From positions 372,001 through 436,000 of the forward strand of contig NZ_CP056048.1 of the NCBI RefSeq assembly GCF_021559775.1: 64,000 bases of DNA. The letters run 5' to 3'. Origin of the DNA: Gillisella vitis (GTDB taxonomy: Bacteria > Pseudomonadota > Alphaproteobacteria > Rhizobiales > Rhizobiaceae). The position numbers and the translations under genes are program-made. The notes below the pieces were generated by a model. The model was not told the DNA's origin. It searched no databases and was given only the letters and a program-made list of their open reading frames with translations. Shown piece after piece: positions 1-8,971 of the stretch (its first letter is position 1; each line of letters begins with the position of its first letter).

Positions 1-446
1 GCGCGATCCTCCTTGGTCTCCAGCAGGCGTTCGCGCATGCGGACAAGCTTTTGCGTGCCGTTGGGCGCAAGGTTGAGGCGGCGCAAAAGTTCCTGCCGGC
101 GCGGTTCGGCTGCATTGTGCAGCGCGATGACGGCCATGGGGCTTTTGTCGGTCCGATAGGCGTCTATCGCCTTGTCGAGCGCTGCGGCTTCCGCGCCGAA
201 ACGGTCAGACAGCATGTGCAGAAACTGGACGGCCTCTGCGGCATTGAAACGGCTCCAGCGATCCAGGATTTCCGCCGCGATTGCCATGCCCGAGGCTTCG
301 CCGCGACTTGAAAGCAGCATTTCGCACAGGGTTTCGATGTCGGTATCGACGACCCTGTCGCGCGCCTTCGATCCCGAAAACAGCAGCGCGCGACCGCGTT
401 CCGTGACGCCCGAAAGCAGGTCACTGAGAAAAGAGGTTCCGGCCAT
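1..446 (-). CDS. matA: Malonyl-CoA decarboxylase, N-terminal part (runs off the left edge)
   Basis: Read leftward from an ATG at 446, an uninterrupted frame of about 148 codons leaves the window at base 1, so only the N-terminal part is present. A GGAGG at 455-459 lies 8 bases upstream of the ATG. The protein begins MAGTSFLSDLLSGV and carries a helical segment containing RQELLRRLNLAPNG, which I recognise from the N-terminal helical domain of malonyl-CoA decarboxylase. That enzyme converts malonyl-CoA to acetyl-CoA and CO2. The divergent GntR gene at 615 and the palindrome between them match the matA/matR layout of Rhizobium malonate catabolism. The catalytic acetyltransferase-like domain lies outside the window, so the identity rests on the N-terminal domain and context. 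Confidence 0.8.
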   Translation of the reverse strand, partial: MAGTSFLSDLLSGVTERGRALLFSGSKARDRVVDTDIETLCEMLLSSRGEASGMAIAAEILDRWSRFNAAEAVQFLHMLSDRFGAEAAALDKAIDAYRTDKSPMAVIALHNAAEPRRQELLRRLNLAPNGTQKLVRMRERLLETKEDR

Positions 447-569
447 CCAAAATTCCTCCGATCATCAGGACGGCGCCCCCCCGCGCTGCCCCTTTTATTA
501 TCATTGTCTATTCAATATCCACCGCAATATGGTATGTAAGCTGGCCCACAATGTGCACGGTGTCAACAG

Positions 570-583
570 TCTTGTATACAAGA
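570..583. promoter_or_regulatory. MatR-type operator, perfect 14-bp palindrome
   Basis: TCTTGTATACAAGA is a perfect inverted repeat between the divergent matA and matR genes. It closely matches the half-sites (TCTTGTA / TACACGA) described for MatR of Rhizobium malonate operons. It lies 32 bases upstream of the matR start, so binding could control both directions. Confidence 0.75.
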
Positions 584-614
584 ATGGAAAAATTGCATTA
601 TGGAGGCCAGATGC

Positions 615-1265
615 ATGTCTGAAAACGCGGGGCGTTGGCTGCGGGACGAAATTGAAAATGCGATTTTGTCTCATGAATTTGCGCCCGGTCTCCGCTTGGA
701 TGAGACCTTGCTGGCCAATCGGTTCGGTGTGTCGCGCACACCGGTGCGCGAGGCGCTGATGCAGCTGAACGCCATTGGCCTCATCGAGATCCGTCCGCGC
801 CGTGGGGCCGTCGTTATAGATCCGGGGCCGCACCGTATCTATCAAATGTTCGAGGTCATGGCCGAGCTGGAAGGTCTGGCTGGTTCGCTTGCTGCCCGTC
901 GGCTGGATGAGCAATCCAAAGAGGCCATTCTTGAGGCTCATAAGCGGTGTGAAATCTCCGCGGGCGCTGGCGACAGTGATAGCTATTATTATGACAACGA
1001 AGCCTTTCACAAGGCGATCTATGCGGCAAGCCGGAGCGAATTTCTGGAGGAGCAATGTAACCAACTGCATCGCCGTCTGCGACCCTACAGGCGGCTGCAA
1101 TTGCGGGTGCGCAACCGCCTGCCGACGTCATTTTCCGAACATGGGGCGATTGTCGAGGCGCTTTTTCGAGGCGATATAGAGGAGACAAGACGGTTGCTCG
1201 GAATGCATGTGGCCGTTCAGGGTGAAAGGTTCAGCGACCTCGTTGCCAACATGGCTGCCCGGTGA
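615..1265 (+). CDS. matR: GntR-family (FadR/FCD) regulator of malonate catabolism
   Basis: A 216-residue GntR-family regulator. Residues about 1-70 form the winged helix, with LANRFGVSRTPVREAL as the typical recognition-helix segment. The rest is an all-helical FCD ligand domain with His and Asp residues that usually bind metal or a carboxylate (for example NEAFHKAIYAA and the late LLGMHV). I chose the ATG at 615 because GGAGG at 602-606 sits 8 bases before it; an ATG at 600 overlaps that site and is less likely. It diverges from malonyl-CoA decarboxylase with a perfect palindromic operator between them, so it most likely senses malonate or malonyl-CoA and controls the mat genes as well as itself. 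Confidence 0.82.
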   Translation: MSENAGRWLRDEIENAILSHEFAPGLRLDETLLANRFGVSRTPVREALMQLNAIGLIEIRPRRGAVVIDPGPHRIYQMFEVMAELEGLAGSLAARRLDEQSKEAILEAHKRCEISAGAGDSDSYYYDNEAFHKAIYAASRSEFLEEQCNQLHRRLRPYRRLQLRVRNRLPTSFSEHGAIVEALFRGDIEETRRLLGMHVAVQGERFSDLVANMAAR

Positions 1266-1315
1266 TGAGTATGTCATAATGGCGCTTTGGTCTCTTGGGC
1301 TGACTGTAAGCGCTG

Positions 1316-3655
1316 ATGTCGAAGCATAATGCGAAATCCATGACCGCACCACTCGATGCGCCGATTGGGCGAAGCGATCTGATCGCGCGCATTGGTGATG
1401 ACATCCGCCCTGTCATCGTCGTGACTGCGCCCGCAGGCTTCGGCAAAACCTGGCTTCTTCAGGCCTTGATCGCGGCGCTTGGGGCTGATGCCGCCTTATG
1501 GACAGTATATGATCGCCCAACCATCTCTCCTGACCTTTCGCGGCTTGAGCAAGGACACCGCTATGCCATTGCCCTGCGCCCCGGCGAGAGCTTGCCTGGG
1601 CTGGACCGGCTGCGCCTCTATGGTCAGGTGCTGGATCTTGATGGTGAGGATCTTGTTCTGTCGCAGGGTGGATTGAGCCATCGTGATTGGGACAGATGTG
1701 CCGGCTGGCCGGTCCTGTTGTCGCCGGGGATAAAGTGTCAGGATGCGCTAGCTGGACAGAGCCGGCTTTCGACGTTTCTGGCCGAAGACTGTCTGGTGGG
1801 CCTGGATGATGCTGATATGTCGGCGCTTCTGGTTTGTGGAGAGAATTGGCCGTCCTGGCTTGCCATGCGGCTGCCACCGCTTGCCCACTCCGCCACCGCA
1901 GCCTGCCAAAGGATCAAGAGCGCCTTGCCCGGCGCGCTGGAGCAAGAAATGCTCCGACGTCTTGTCGATCCGTCAAGGGCTGCCGACCCATCCGGGGTTC
2001 TGGCGCAGGCTTTACGCTGCAACCCGCGAAATCTGGAGGCGGTGATCCTGCGGTTGCTGGCGTGCAATCAGGGCAAGGATGCACTGTCCCTGTTTTGCAA
2101 GGCAGGCGGCTGGTTTCTCTATTATCGGCTGGGCCATGAGGCCTTCTTGCGTGTGGTGACAGGTCTTGAGGCGGGCTGTGATGACCTGCCGGAAGAACTG
2201 GCCATCAGTCGCGCCTTTCTGATGATCAAAGCCGGTGATGTGGCATGGGCAATGCAATTTCTGGTCCAGCGCTTCGGGGTGGAAATGCGCAATGTATTGG
2301 GCGTTTTCTCGCGCGATAGTACGCTTTCCCTACGTGTCAGGCTGTTTCGTATCACGGTGCTGATCTATGAGGATGTTACGCCGACCGACAGATTGCTGGA
2401 GGCACTGTTTGAGATTGGCGGCGAGTTGCCGCTGGACGAGCCGGAGCAGCGCGGATCGTTTTACAATGCCATGCTGGAGTTTTTCCTTCGGCTCCGGCGC
2501 TATGAAGAGGCAAATGGCATGGCCGAAAAGGCCATGAAGGCCTATCGGCAGGCGGATTGTCCCATTCTGTGCTTCTATATAGCGCTGCATCAATCGGTGC
2601 TCAGCCTTTTGACCTCTGATTTCAACCGGATGGGCCAGTCTTTGCGGCTTGCCGAGGACATGCTGGCAAAAACAGGCTTTGACAGTCCCGGAGATCGTCG
2701 CTTTCTTGATCTGCTGACAGCTTGCATGGCCTATGAAAACGGCGAGCCAGCGGTGCTGCTTGGCTTTTTACAGGAAGAGATGGCCGCAATGATTGCGGGC
2801 GAGTTATGGCCAAGTCTGGCCGATGTCGCGATCTACTACGGCAGCCACGCCTTAAGTGTCCACATGTCCACCCGCGTCGCTCTTCGCTTTCTCGATGGCT
2901 GGAGCGTTTACCAGCCGATGAACCGGCAGTTTCGTCTCTCGCTGGATGTGCGTAAGGCGCAGATCCTGCAAAGCGGCAATTGCTGGGGCGATGCGACCCG
3001 TCTGCTTGCGCCGTTGCGGGCCGGGTTTGATCGGGTGTGGATTGAAAGCGCGCAGGAGGCTCTGGCCCGCCTGGCGGGTCGAGACGAGATTACGCTGGCC
3101 TTGAGCTGGCTGCGGCAAATCTCCTACGAGCGCCCGGCCTTTCCCCATCTCGACCGCAAGCTTGAGGTGATGCTGACCAACCCGCATCTGCTGGTCAGGC
3201 AGGAAATTGCGGTTTCCCTCTGGCTGGCCTTCGTCTTGCGGCAAACGCAGCAAAATTCCAGAGCCCGCACTCTGCTGCGACAGGTGTTTGAACGCTGCGC
3301 AAGCCATGGCGGACTGACGGCCCTCTCAGAGGAATGGCTGTTTCTCGATCACCTGCTGCAAGACAAGCGGATAGTTGAATTCGTGATGGCGGCCACCCCG
3401 GCGCGGGCTATCCTGCGGCGGCTGGACAAGGGGCGTCACAGCAGTCTTGCGGCGGCCCGAACCCGGCTGACCCAGCAGGAGCTGAAAATCCTGACCATGC
3501 TGGCGGAAGGGGCCTCCAACAAGCTGATTGCCCGCAACAGCGGCATTTCAGAGCCCACGGTGAAATTTCATCTGAAAAATGTCTATCGCAAACTTGGCTG
3601 CTCCCGGCGTCACGAGGCGATTGCGGCGGCGAGGGCGCTGGGTTGGGTGCGCTAA
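1316..3655 (+). CDS. Large MalT-like LuxR-family transcriptional regulator
   Basis: A 779-residue protein with the plan of a MalT/LAL-type activator: an N-terminal NTP-binding region with a Walker A (TAPAGFGKT, about residues 38-46), a long helical middle (residues about 200-690) probably made of TPR-like repeats, and a C-terminal LuxR helix-turn-helix (LTQQELKILTMLAEGASNKL and the following GISEPTVKFHLKNVYRKL). Such proteins bind ATP and an inducer, oligomerise and activate promoters with repeated boxes. The next operon starts 169 bases downstream on the same strand and is preceded by a 13-bp direct repeat, so it is the likely target. No strong ribosome site precedes the ATG at 1316; an ATG at 1340 is an alternative. 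Confidence 0.75.
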   Translation: MSKHNAKSMTAPLDAPIGRSDLIARIGDDIRPVIVVTAPAGFGKTWLLQALIAALGADAALWTVYDRPTISPDLSRLEQGHRYAIALRPGESLPGLDRLRLYGQVLDLDGEDLVLSQGGLSHRDWDRCAGWPVLLSPGIKCQDALAGQSRLSTFLAEDCLVGLDDADMSALLVCGENWPSWLAMRLPPLAHSATAACQRIKSALPGALEQEMLRRLVDPSRAADPSGVLAQALRCNPRNLEAVILRLLACNQGKDALSLFCKAGGWFLYYRLGHEAFLRVVTGLEAGCDDLPEELAISRAFLMIKAGDVAWAMQFLVQRFGVEMRNVLGVFSRDSTLSLRVRLFRITVLIYEDVTPTDRLLEALFEIGGELPLDEPEQRGSFYNAMLEFFLRLRRYEEANGMAEKAMKAYRQADCPILCFYIALHQSVLSLLTSDFNRMGQSLRLAEDMLAKTGFDSPGDRRFLDLLTACMAYENGEPAVLLGFLQEEMAAMIAGELWPSLADVAIYYGSHALSVHMSTRVALRFLDGWSVYQPMNRQFRLSLDVRKAQILQSGNCWGDATRLLAPLRAGFDRVWIESAQEALARLAGRDEITLALSWLRQISYERPAFPHLDRKLEVMLTNPHLLVRQEIAVSLWLAFVLRQTQQNSRARTLLRQVFERCASHGGLTALSEEWLFLDHLLQDKRIVEFVMAATPARAILRRLDKGRHSSLAAARTRLTQQELKILTMLAEGASNKLIARNSGISEPTVKFHLKNVYRKLGCSRRHEAIAAARALGWVR

Positions 3656-3730
3656 TCTCTCCTCACTGAAATACTTTAGATCTTTGCCTTGCGCCCGCAA
3701 AGCGGGGTCCGATCACAGCTGAAACATCTT

Positions 3731-3764
3731 AAAACCTATCCTTATTTTGTAAAAACCTATCCTT
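3731..3764. promoter_or_regulatory. 13-bp direct repeat with 21-bp period, possible LuxR/MalT-type boxes
   Basis: AAAACCTATCCTT occurs at 3731-3743 and again, exactly, at 3752-3764. The 21-bp period places both copies on the same DNA face. On the minus strand the unit contains AAGGATAGG, which resembles the MalT box (GGGGATGAGG type). It lies between the MalT-like regulator and the importer operon starting at 3825. Confidence 0.5.
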
Positions 3765-3824
3765 CGCCCACATTGCTCTTGCCAGTCCTTCCAAGCCACC
3801 ATGGCGCAAAGAGGGAATGGCGGG

Positions 3825-4853
3825 ATGATTTTGCATGTTGTCGAGCAGATCGTGAGGCGGGTGTTTTCCGTGGTCATGGTGCTGTTCGTGCTGTCTTTGA
3901 TGATTTTTGCGCTGGCCCGCGTGGTACCCGGCGATCCGGCCCGCATGGCGCTGGGGCCGTCGGCATCGCAGGAACAGGTCACGGCGCTTGCCCGTGAAAT
4001 GGGGCTCGATCAGCCTGTCCTCGTGCAATATGGCCGCTACATCACGAATGCCCTGCAAGGTGATCTTGGCCAATCGCTGTCGTCGCATCGTCCCGTCATT
4101 CAGGATGTTGTTGAATTTCTCCCCGCCACGCTGGAGCTTGTGGTGGTGACGGTCATTCTCGATCTGCTGATTGCCATTCCCCTTGGCGTCATCACCGCAC
4201 GCCATCGCAACACCTGGATCGATAATATCGGACGGCTGTTTTCCATGGTCGGCGTCACGGTTCCGTCCTTTCTATTTGCCATTGGCCTGCAATTGTTTGC
4301 GGCGAATTTTCTGCCGGGTTGGCCTCTGTTGGGGCAGGTGAATTTCGATCTTCACGCCCCCGCTGGGCCAACCGGCTTTCTGCTGGTCGATAGCCTGATC
4401 CATGGCCGGTTTGATGTGTTCACCGATGCCCTTCAGCATCTGGTTTTTCCCGCATTGGCATTGGCCATGGCCGGCATTGGCCAGATCACCCGCATCATGC
4501 GCTCGGCGATGATTGAAAATCAGCGCAAGGACCATGTGTTGACACTGCTGAGTTTTGGCGTGCCGGATTATGTCGTGACCTTTCGCTACCTGCTCAAGCT
4601 GTCGTCTGTTGCGCCCCTGACCATCATGGGGCTGGAATTTGCCTCGCTGATTGGCAATGCCTTTGTGGTGGAAATGGTGTTTGGCTGGGGCGGGTTTGCT
4701 TCCTACGGTCTCAATGCGATTTTGCAAAAAGACCTGAACGCCCTGATGGCTGTGGTGCTGATTTCCGGCCTGTTTTTCATCCTCGCCAATCTGGTCATCG
4801 ATCTCGTTGTCAGCCTGATTGATCCGCGTCTGCGTTTTCGGGGAGGCGAATGA
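3825..4853 (+). CDS. Peptide/nickel-type ABC importer permease (DppB family)
   Basis: A 342-residue inner-membrane permease. It has an N-terminal transmembrane helix (VFSVVMVLFVLSLMIFALAR), the DppB-type early motif (RVVPGDPARMALG), several further helices, and the cytoplasmic EAA-like loop that contacts the ATPase. It would form the channel with the next gene product. I prefer ATG 3825 because GAGGG at 3811-3815 lies 9 bases upstream; an in-frame ATG at 3801 adds eight residues. It is the first gene of an operon that continues to 12787 with overlapping or closely spaced genes. The substrate cannot be read from the permease; the hydantoinase and DUF917 neighbours suggest a cyclic amide or modified amino acid. 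Confidence 0.85.
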   Translation: MILHVVEQIVRRVFSVVMVLFVLSLMIFALARVVPGDPARMALGPSASQEQVTALAREMGLDQPVLVQYGRYITNALQGDLGQSLSSHRPVIQDVVEFLPATLELVVVTVILDLLIAIPLGVITARHRNTWIDNIGRLFSMVGVTVPSFLFAIGLQLFAANFLPGWPLLGQVNFDLHAPAGPTGFLLVDSLIHGRFDVFTDALQHLVFPALALAMAGIGQITRIMRSAMIENQRKDHVLTLLSFGVPDYVVTFRYLLKLSSVAPLTIMGLEFASLIGNAFVVEMVFGWGGFASYGLNAILQKDLNALMAVVLISGLFFILANLVIDLVVSLIDPRLRFRGGE

Positions 4854-5710
4854 TGAGCGAACAAGATCTCTCAGCCGGTTACATGAGCTGGTACCGCTTT
4901 TCCCGCAATCCTGCCGCCTTGCTCGGCGCTTTGATTGTGCTCTCAGTCATCGTGATGGCCGTTGTTGCGCCGCTGATCACGCCGTTTCCCAGCCATATCG
5001 GCTCTGTTGTTGATTTTCGCCACCGCCACAATCCGCCAAACCTCACCAACTGGTTTGGAACCGACAAGGTGGGCCGTGATCTGTTCACCCGCACCATTTT
5101 TGGTTTTCGCGTCTCCTTGCTGCTGGTGTTTGGCGTGTTGGGGATTTCTGTTCCCATCGGTGCCGTGCTGGGCCTGTGTGCTGGCTATTTCGGCGGCTGG
5201 ACCGAGCGGTTGATCACCGGATTTACCAATATCATGCTGGCCATTCCGCCGCTGGTGATGGCGCTGGCGATAGGCAATGTGCTGGAGCCCAATCTGATCA
5301 ATGCCATGATTGCGATTACGCTTTTATGGTGGACCTGGCATGCGCGGCTTGTCTACCGCGTCACGGTCTCCATTGCCGGTGAGGATTTTATCGAGGCGGC
5401 GCGTCTCGCCGGGGCTGGCCCCATCCATATCCTGTTTCGGGAAATTCTGCCCAATTGCATTGCCGTGATTTCGGTGAAGACCACGCTGGATGCAGCCTTT
5501 GTCATCTTGTTTGGCGCAACGCTGTCCTTCCTCGGTTTTGGGGTGAAGCCGCCAACGCCAGACCTTGGCTCGATGGTGGCCGATGGCCGTCAGTTTCTGC
5601 CAGAAAAATGGTGGGAAGTGCTGGCCCCCGGTGGCGCGATTTTCTACGCCACCCTTGGCTTTAACCTGCTGGGCGATGGCTTGCGCGACATGTTTGATGT
5701 GGAGGCATAA
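4853..5710 (+). CDS. Peptide/nickel-type ABC importer permease (DppC family)
   Basis: A 285-residue permease partner of the preceding gene. It shows the DppC layout: a first helix around residues 20-45, the motif FGTDKVGRDLFTR near residue 70, and the coupling-loop sequence EAARLAGAGPIHILFREILP near residue 180. The ATG at 4853 overlaps the previous stop codon (TGATG) and has GGGAGG at 4841-4846 six bases upstream; an ATG at 4850 is too close to that site. The overlap indicates translational coupling, as expected for a heterodimeric channel. Confidence 0.85.
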   Translation: MSEQDLSAGYMSWYRFSRNPAALLGALIVLSVIVMAVVAPLITPFPSHIGSVVDFRHRHNPPNLTNWFGTDKVGRDLFTRTIFGFRVSLLLVFGVLGISVPIGAVLGLCAGYFGGWTERLITGFTNIMLAIPPLVMALAIGNVLEPNLINAMIAITLLWWTWHARLVYRVTVSIAGEDFIEAARLAGAGPIHILFREILPNCIAVISVKTTLDAAFVILFGATLSFLGFGVKPPTPDLGSMVADGRQFLPEKWWEVLAPGGAIFYATLGFNLLGDGLRDMFDVEA

Positions 5711-5712
5711 CC

Positions 5713-7380
5713 ATGGCTGATCCCTTGCTGAGCGTGCAGGATTTGACCGTTGCCTTCTCCGGCTATGGTCGGGTGAACCGGGTGTTGCACGACATCTCTT
5801 TCACCATTGAGGCCGGAGAGCGGGTTGCGCTGATTGGCGAAACCGGATCGGGCAAATCCGTGACATCCAAGGCTATTCTGGGCACTTTGCCCAGCAATGC
5901 CAAGGTGGAGGCGGGCGCAATTGCCTATCGCGGGCGGCAATTGTTGACGCTTCCATCCGGTGAGCGCAACAAGCTGAAAGGGACTGCCTTTTCCATCATC
6001 ATGCAGGACCCGCTGTCCTCCTTCAATCCGGTGTTTCGCATTGGTCGGCATCTGGAAGACGTGATGCATTATGCTGATCGCAATCAGGGCATCTATGACA
6101 CGCCGAAGGGCCGCAAACAGCGGATTTTCGAGGTGTTGCGCAAGGTGCAATTGGGCGATGTTGAGCGGGTGTTCAACGCCTGGCCATTTGAGCTGTCCGG
6201 CGGTATGCGCCAACGGGTGCTGATCGCGCTAGCTCTTTTGCATCAACCCGATCTGTTGATTGCCGACGAACCGGGCACGGCGCTGGATGTGACCACGCAG
6301 GATGAAATTCTGCGGCTGATTAATCGTCTGGTGACCGAAGAAGGCCTGTCACTGCTGATGATTACCCACAATCTCGGTGTGGTGCGCCAGACGGCAGACC
6401 GGGTGATTGTGATGCAGCATGGCCGCATTGTTGAGCAAGGCGCATTGAAATCCGTGTTTCAAGCTCCACAGCAGGCCTATACCCGCGAGCTGATGGCGGC
6501 GGTGCCGCCGCTCTATGGCGAAGGGGTGATTGATCAGCCGGTGAGCGACAAGGCTCCGATCATCTCCTTGCGCAATGTGCGCAAGCTCTATGCCAAGCGG
6601 GCGCTGTTTGGCCAAAGCCGCGGCCATTTGGCCGTCAACAACATCAATCTTCAGGTCAACGAAGGCGAAATCTTCGGCCTTGCCGGAGAAAGCGGCTCTG
6701 GCAAAACCACGCTGGCGCGGATGATGATGAACCTGTTGCAGCCGACCGATGGCGAGATTGTCGTGCGTGGCACGCCCCGAGATGGCGCTTTGCGGCTCAG
6801 CCAGATTGTTTATCAGAATCCCGGTACATCGCTGAACCCCAAACGCACCGTTGCGCAGATTCTGGCTGTGCCGCTGGCCCATGTGGGTCTCGACAAGGAC
6901 GAGCGGAAAGCCCGGATTGTCGAGCTTCTCGACCTCGTGCGCCTGCCTGCCAATTTCGTCTCCAAATATCCGCATGAGCTCTCCGGCGGGCAAAAGCAGC
7001 GCGTCGCCATTGCTCGCGCCTTGGCGGCCAATCCGCAGATCATCATTCTGGATGAGCCGACATCGGCGCTGGATGTGTCGGTGCAGAAAACCGTGATTGA
7101 GCTGCTGTTGGACCTGCGCGCAAAGCTCGGCCTGACCTATGTGATCATTTCCCATGATCTGTCTTTGATGCGAAATTTCTGCTCGCGCATTGTCATCATG
7201 TACAAGGGCGAGATCGTCGAACAGGGCACACCTGCCGAAGTGTTCGCGACAGCCCACCACGCTTACACCCGCGCCCTGATTGCCGCCATTCCGGTTTTGA
7301 CCGATGCGCAAGAGGCGTTGAAACCCACCATTAGTGAAGAGGAACGAGGCCGCTTTTTGGTGCACGCCACCGGACTGTGA
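5713..7380 (+). CDS. Fused double ATPase of the peptide-type ABC importer (DppD-DppF fusion)
   Basis: A 555-residue protein containing two complete nucleotide-binding domains in tandem. Domain 1 has Walker A GETGSGKS, signature LSGGMRQR and Walker B LLIADEP. Domain 2 has Walker A GESGSGKT at about residue 325, signature LSGGQKQR and Walker B IIILDEPTSALD. Both keep the switch histidine (MITHNLG, IISHDLS). Most Dpp/Opp systems encode the two ATPases separately; in this fusion, one chain can serve the DppB-DppC channel. GGAGG immediately upstream and only two bases after the previous stop place it in the same operon. Confidence 0.88.
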   Translation: MADPLLSVQDLTVAFSGYGRVNRVLHDISFTIEAGERVALIGETGSGKSVTSKAILGTLPSNAKVEAGAIAYRGRQLLTLPSGERNKLKGTAFSIIMQDPLSSFNPVFRIGRHLEDVMHYADRNQGIYDTPKGRKQRIFEVLRKVQLGDVERVFNAWPFELSGGMRQRVLIALALLHQPDLLIADEPGTALDVTTQDEILRLINRLVTEEGLSLLMITHNLGVVRQTADRVIVMQHGRIVEQGALKSVFQAPQQAYTRELMAAVPPLYGEGVIDQPVSDKAPIISLRNVRKLYAKRALFGQSRGHLAVNNINLQVNEGEIFGLAGESGSGKTTLARMMMNLLQPTDGEIVVRGTPRDGALRLSQIVYQNPGTSLNPKRTVAQILAVPLAHVGLDKDERKARIVELLDLVRLPANFVSKYPHELSGGQKQRVAIARALAANPQIIILDEPTSALDVSVQKTVIELLLDLRAKLGLTYVIISHDLSLMRNFCSRIVIMYKGEIVEQGTPAEVFATAHHAYTRALIAAIPVLTDAQEALKPTISEEERGRFLVHATGL

Positions 7381-7405
7381 ACCCGTTGTTGAAAGGAAAA
7401 CACAC

Positions 7406-8971
7406 GTGTACCGATTGGGAATAGATGTGGGCGGCACCAATACGGATGCCGTTGTCATGCAGGGCGGCAAGGTTCTGTCGGGTATCAAGGCTCCAACGTC
7501 GGAGGACGTTACAACCGGCGTTGTCGAGGCCATGGAAGGGGCTATCAAAGCCGCAGGCATTGACCGCAGTCTTGTGACCAATGTGATGATCGGCACCACC
7601 CATTTCACCAATGCCGTGATTGAGCGCAAGCATATGACCCCGGTTGCCGCCATCCGCCTCGGCCTGCCCGCCACCGCCTGCCTGCCGCCAGCCATCGACT
7701 GGCCGGAAGACCTGAAGCCCGTGGTGGGCAAGCATGGCTATATGGTGCGCGGCGGTTATGAATTTGATGGCCGCGAAATCTCGCCGCTGGATGAAGATGA
7801 GATCAAGCGCATCGCCGGTGAAATCCGCGCTAACAATCTCAAGGCCGCAGCCGTCACCTGCGTGTTCGGCCCGATCAATGCGGCGATGGAGCAGCGGACC
7901 AAAGCGATCTTGCAGGAGCATTGCCCCGGCTTGCCGGTGGTGATGTCCACCGACATTGGCCGCATTGGGTTGCTGGAGCGCGAGAGTGCGGCGATCATGA
8001 ACGCCAGCCTGTTGGAGCTGGCCTATAAAACCGTGCGGGCCTTTGGCGAAGCGCTCAAAAGTGCTGGTCTCACGTGCCCCTTCCACATCACCCAGAACGA
8101 CGGCACGCTGATGGCGGCAGAGACAGTGAAAGACTTTCCGGTTCTGACCTTCGCCTCAGGCCCCACCAATTCCATGCGCGGTGCGGCCTTCCTCACCGGG
8201 GTGCAGGAAGCCATTGTTGTTGATATTGGCGGCACGACGTCTGATGTCGGGGCGCTGCATCTGGGCTTTCCGCGTCAGGCGGCAACGGTGGTGGATGTCG
8301 GCGGCGTGCGCACTAATTTCCGTATGCCGGATGTGTTTTCCATCGGTCTGGGCGGTGGTTCGCTGGTGCGTGGTGATGCGGAAACGGTTACCGTTGGTCC
8401 GCAATCGGTGGGCTATCGCATTACGTCTGAGGCCAAGGTGTTTGGCGGCGCAACGCTGACGGCGACCGATATTGCCGTGGCCGCTGGCCACGCCGATGTC
8501 GGCGATAAGAGCAAGGTGGCCGATGTCTCACCCGCGCTTGCCAAGGCAGCGCTTGCCCGTATCCATCATATGTTGGAAAATGCCATTGAGCGCAGCCGGG
8601 TCTCGCCAGAGCCAATCCCTGTCATCGCCGTTGGCGGCGGCTCTATCCTGATGCCGGATAAGCTCGGAGATTTTCAGATCATCCGGCCTGAGAATTTCTC
8701 GGTTGCCAATGCTGTGGGCGCTGCCATTGCCCAGATTTCCGGCGAAGTGGACCGGGTCTTTGCGCTTGAAAATGGCCTTACCCGCGAGCTGTGCCTGAAG
8801 CAAGCCGAAGAGGAAGCGACGAAAAACGCTGTGGCCGCAGGAGCCGATCCCACCACCATTCAGGTGATTGAGCGTGAAGATGTGCCTTTGGCCTATTTGC
8901 CGGGCAATGCCACGCGCATCCACGTGAAGGTTGTTGGCGAGATGGGTGGCCAGAGCGGGGAACAGGCATGA
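7406..8971 (+). CDS. Hydantoinase/5-oxoprolinase-type protein (HyuA-like N-terminal fold)
   Basis: A 521-residue member of the hydantoinase/oxoprolinase family. The N-terminus YRLGIDVGGTNTDAVV and the internal VVDIGGTTSDVGAL are the two phosphate-loop motifs of the actin-like ATPase fold used by 5-oxoprolinase and ATP-dependent N-methylhydantoinase. I take the GTG at 7406 as start because a GAAAGGA (7391-7397) lies 8 bases upstream and the family motif follows at once. The family opens five-membered cyclic amides with ATP. There is no HyuB partner; two DUF917 proteins follow instead, the first overlapping by four bases. Confidence 0.8.
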   Translation: MYRLGIDVGGTNTDAVVMQGGKVLSGIKAPTSEDVTTGVVEAMEGAIKAAGIDRSLVTNVMIGTTHFTNAVIERKHMTPVAAIRLGLPATACLPPAIDWPEDLKPVVGKHGYMVRGGYEFDGREISPLDEDEIKRIAGEIRANNLKAAAVTCVFGPINAAMEQRTKAILQEHCPGLPVVMSTDIGRIGLLERESAAIMNASLLELAYKTVRAFGEALKSAGLTCPFHITQNDGTLMAAETVKDFPVLTFASGPTNSMRGAAFLTGVQEAIVVDIGGTTSDVGALHLGFPRQAATVVDVGGVRTNFRMPDVFSIGLGGGSLVRGDAETVTVGPQSVGYRITSEAKVFGGATLTATDIAVAAGHADVGDKSKVADVSPALAKAALARIHHMLENAIERSRVSPEPIPVIAVGGGSILMPDKLGDFQIIRPENFSVANAVGAAIAQISGEVDRVFALENGLTRELCLKQAEEEATKNAVAAGADPTTIQVIEREDVPLAYLPGNATRIHVKVVGEMGGQSGEQA

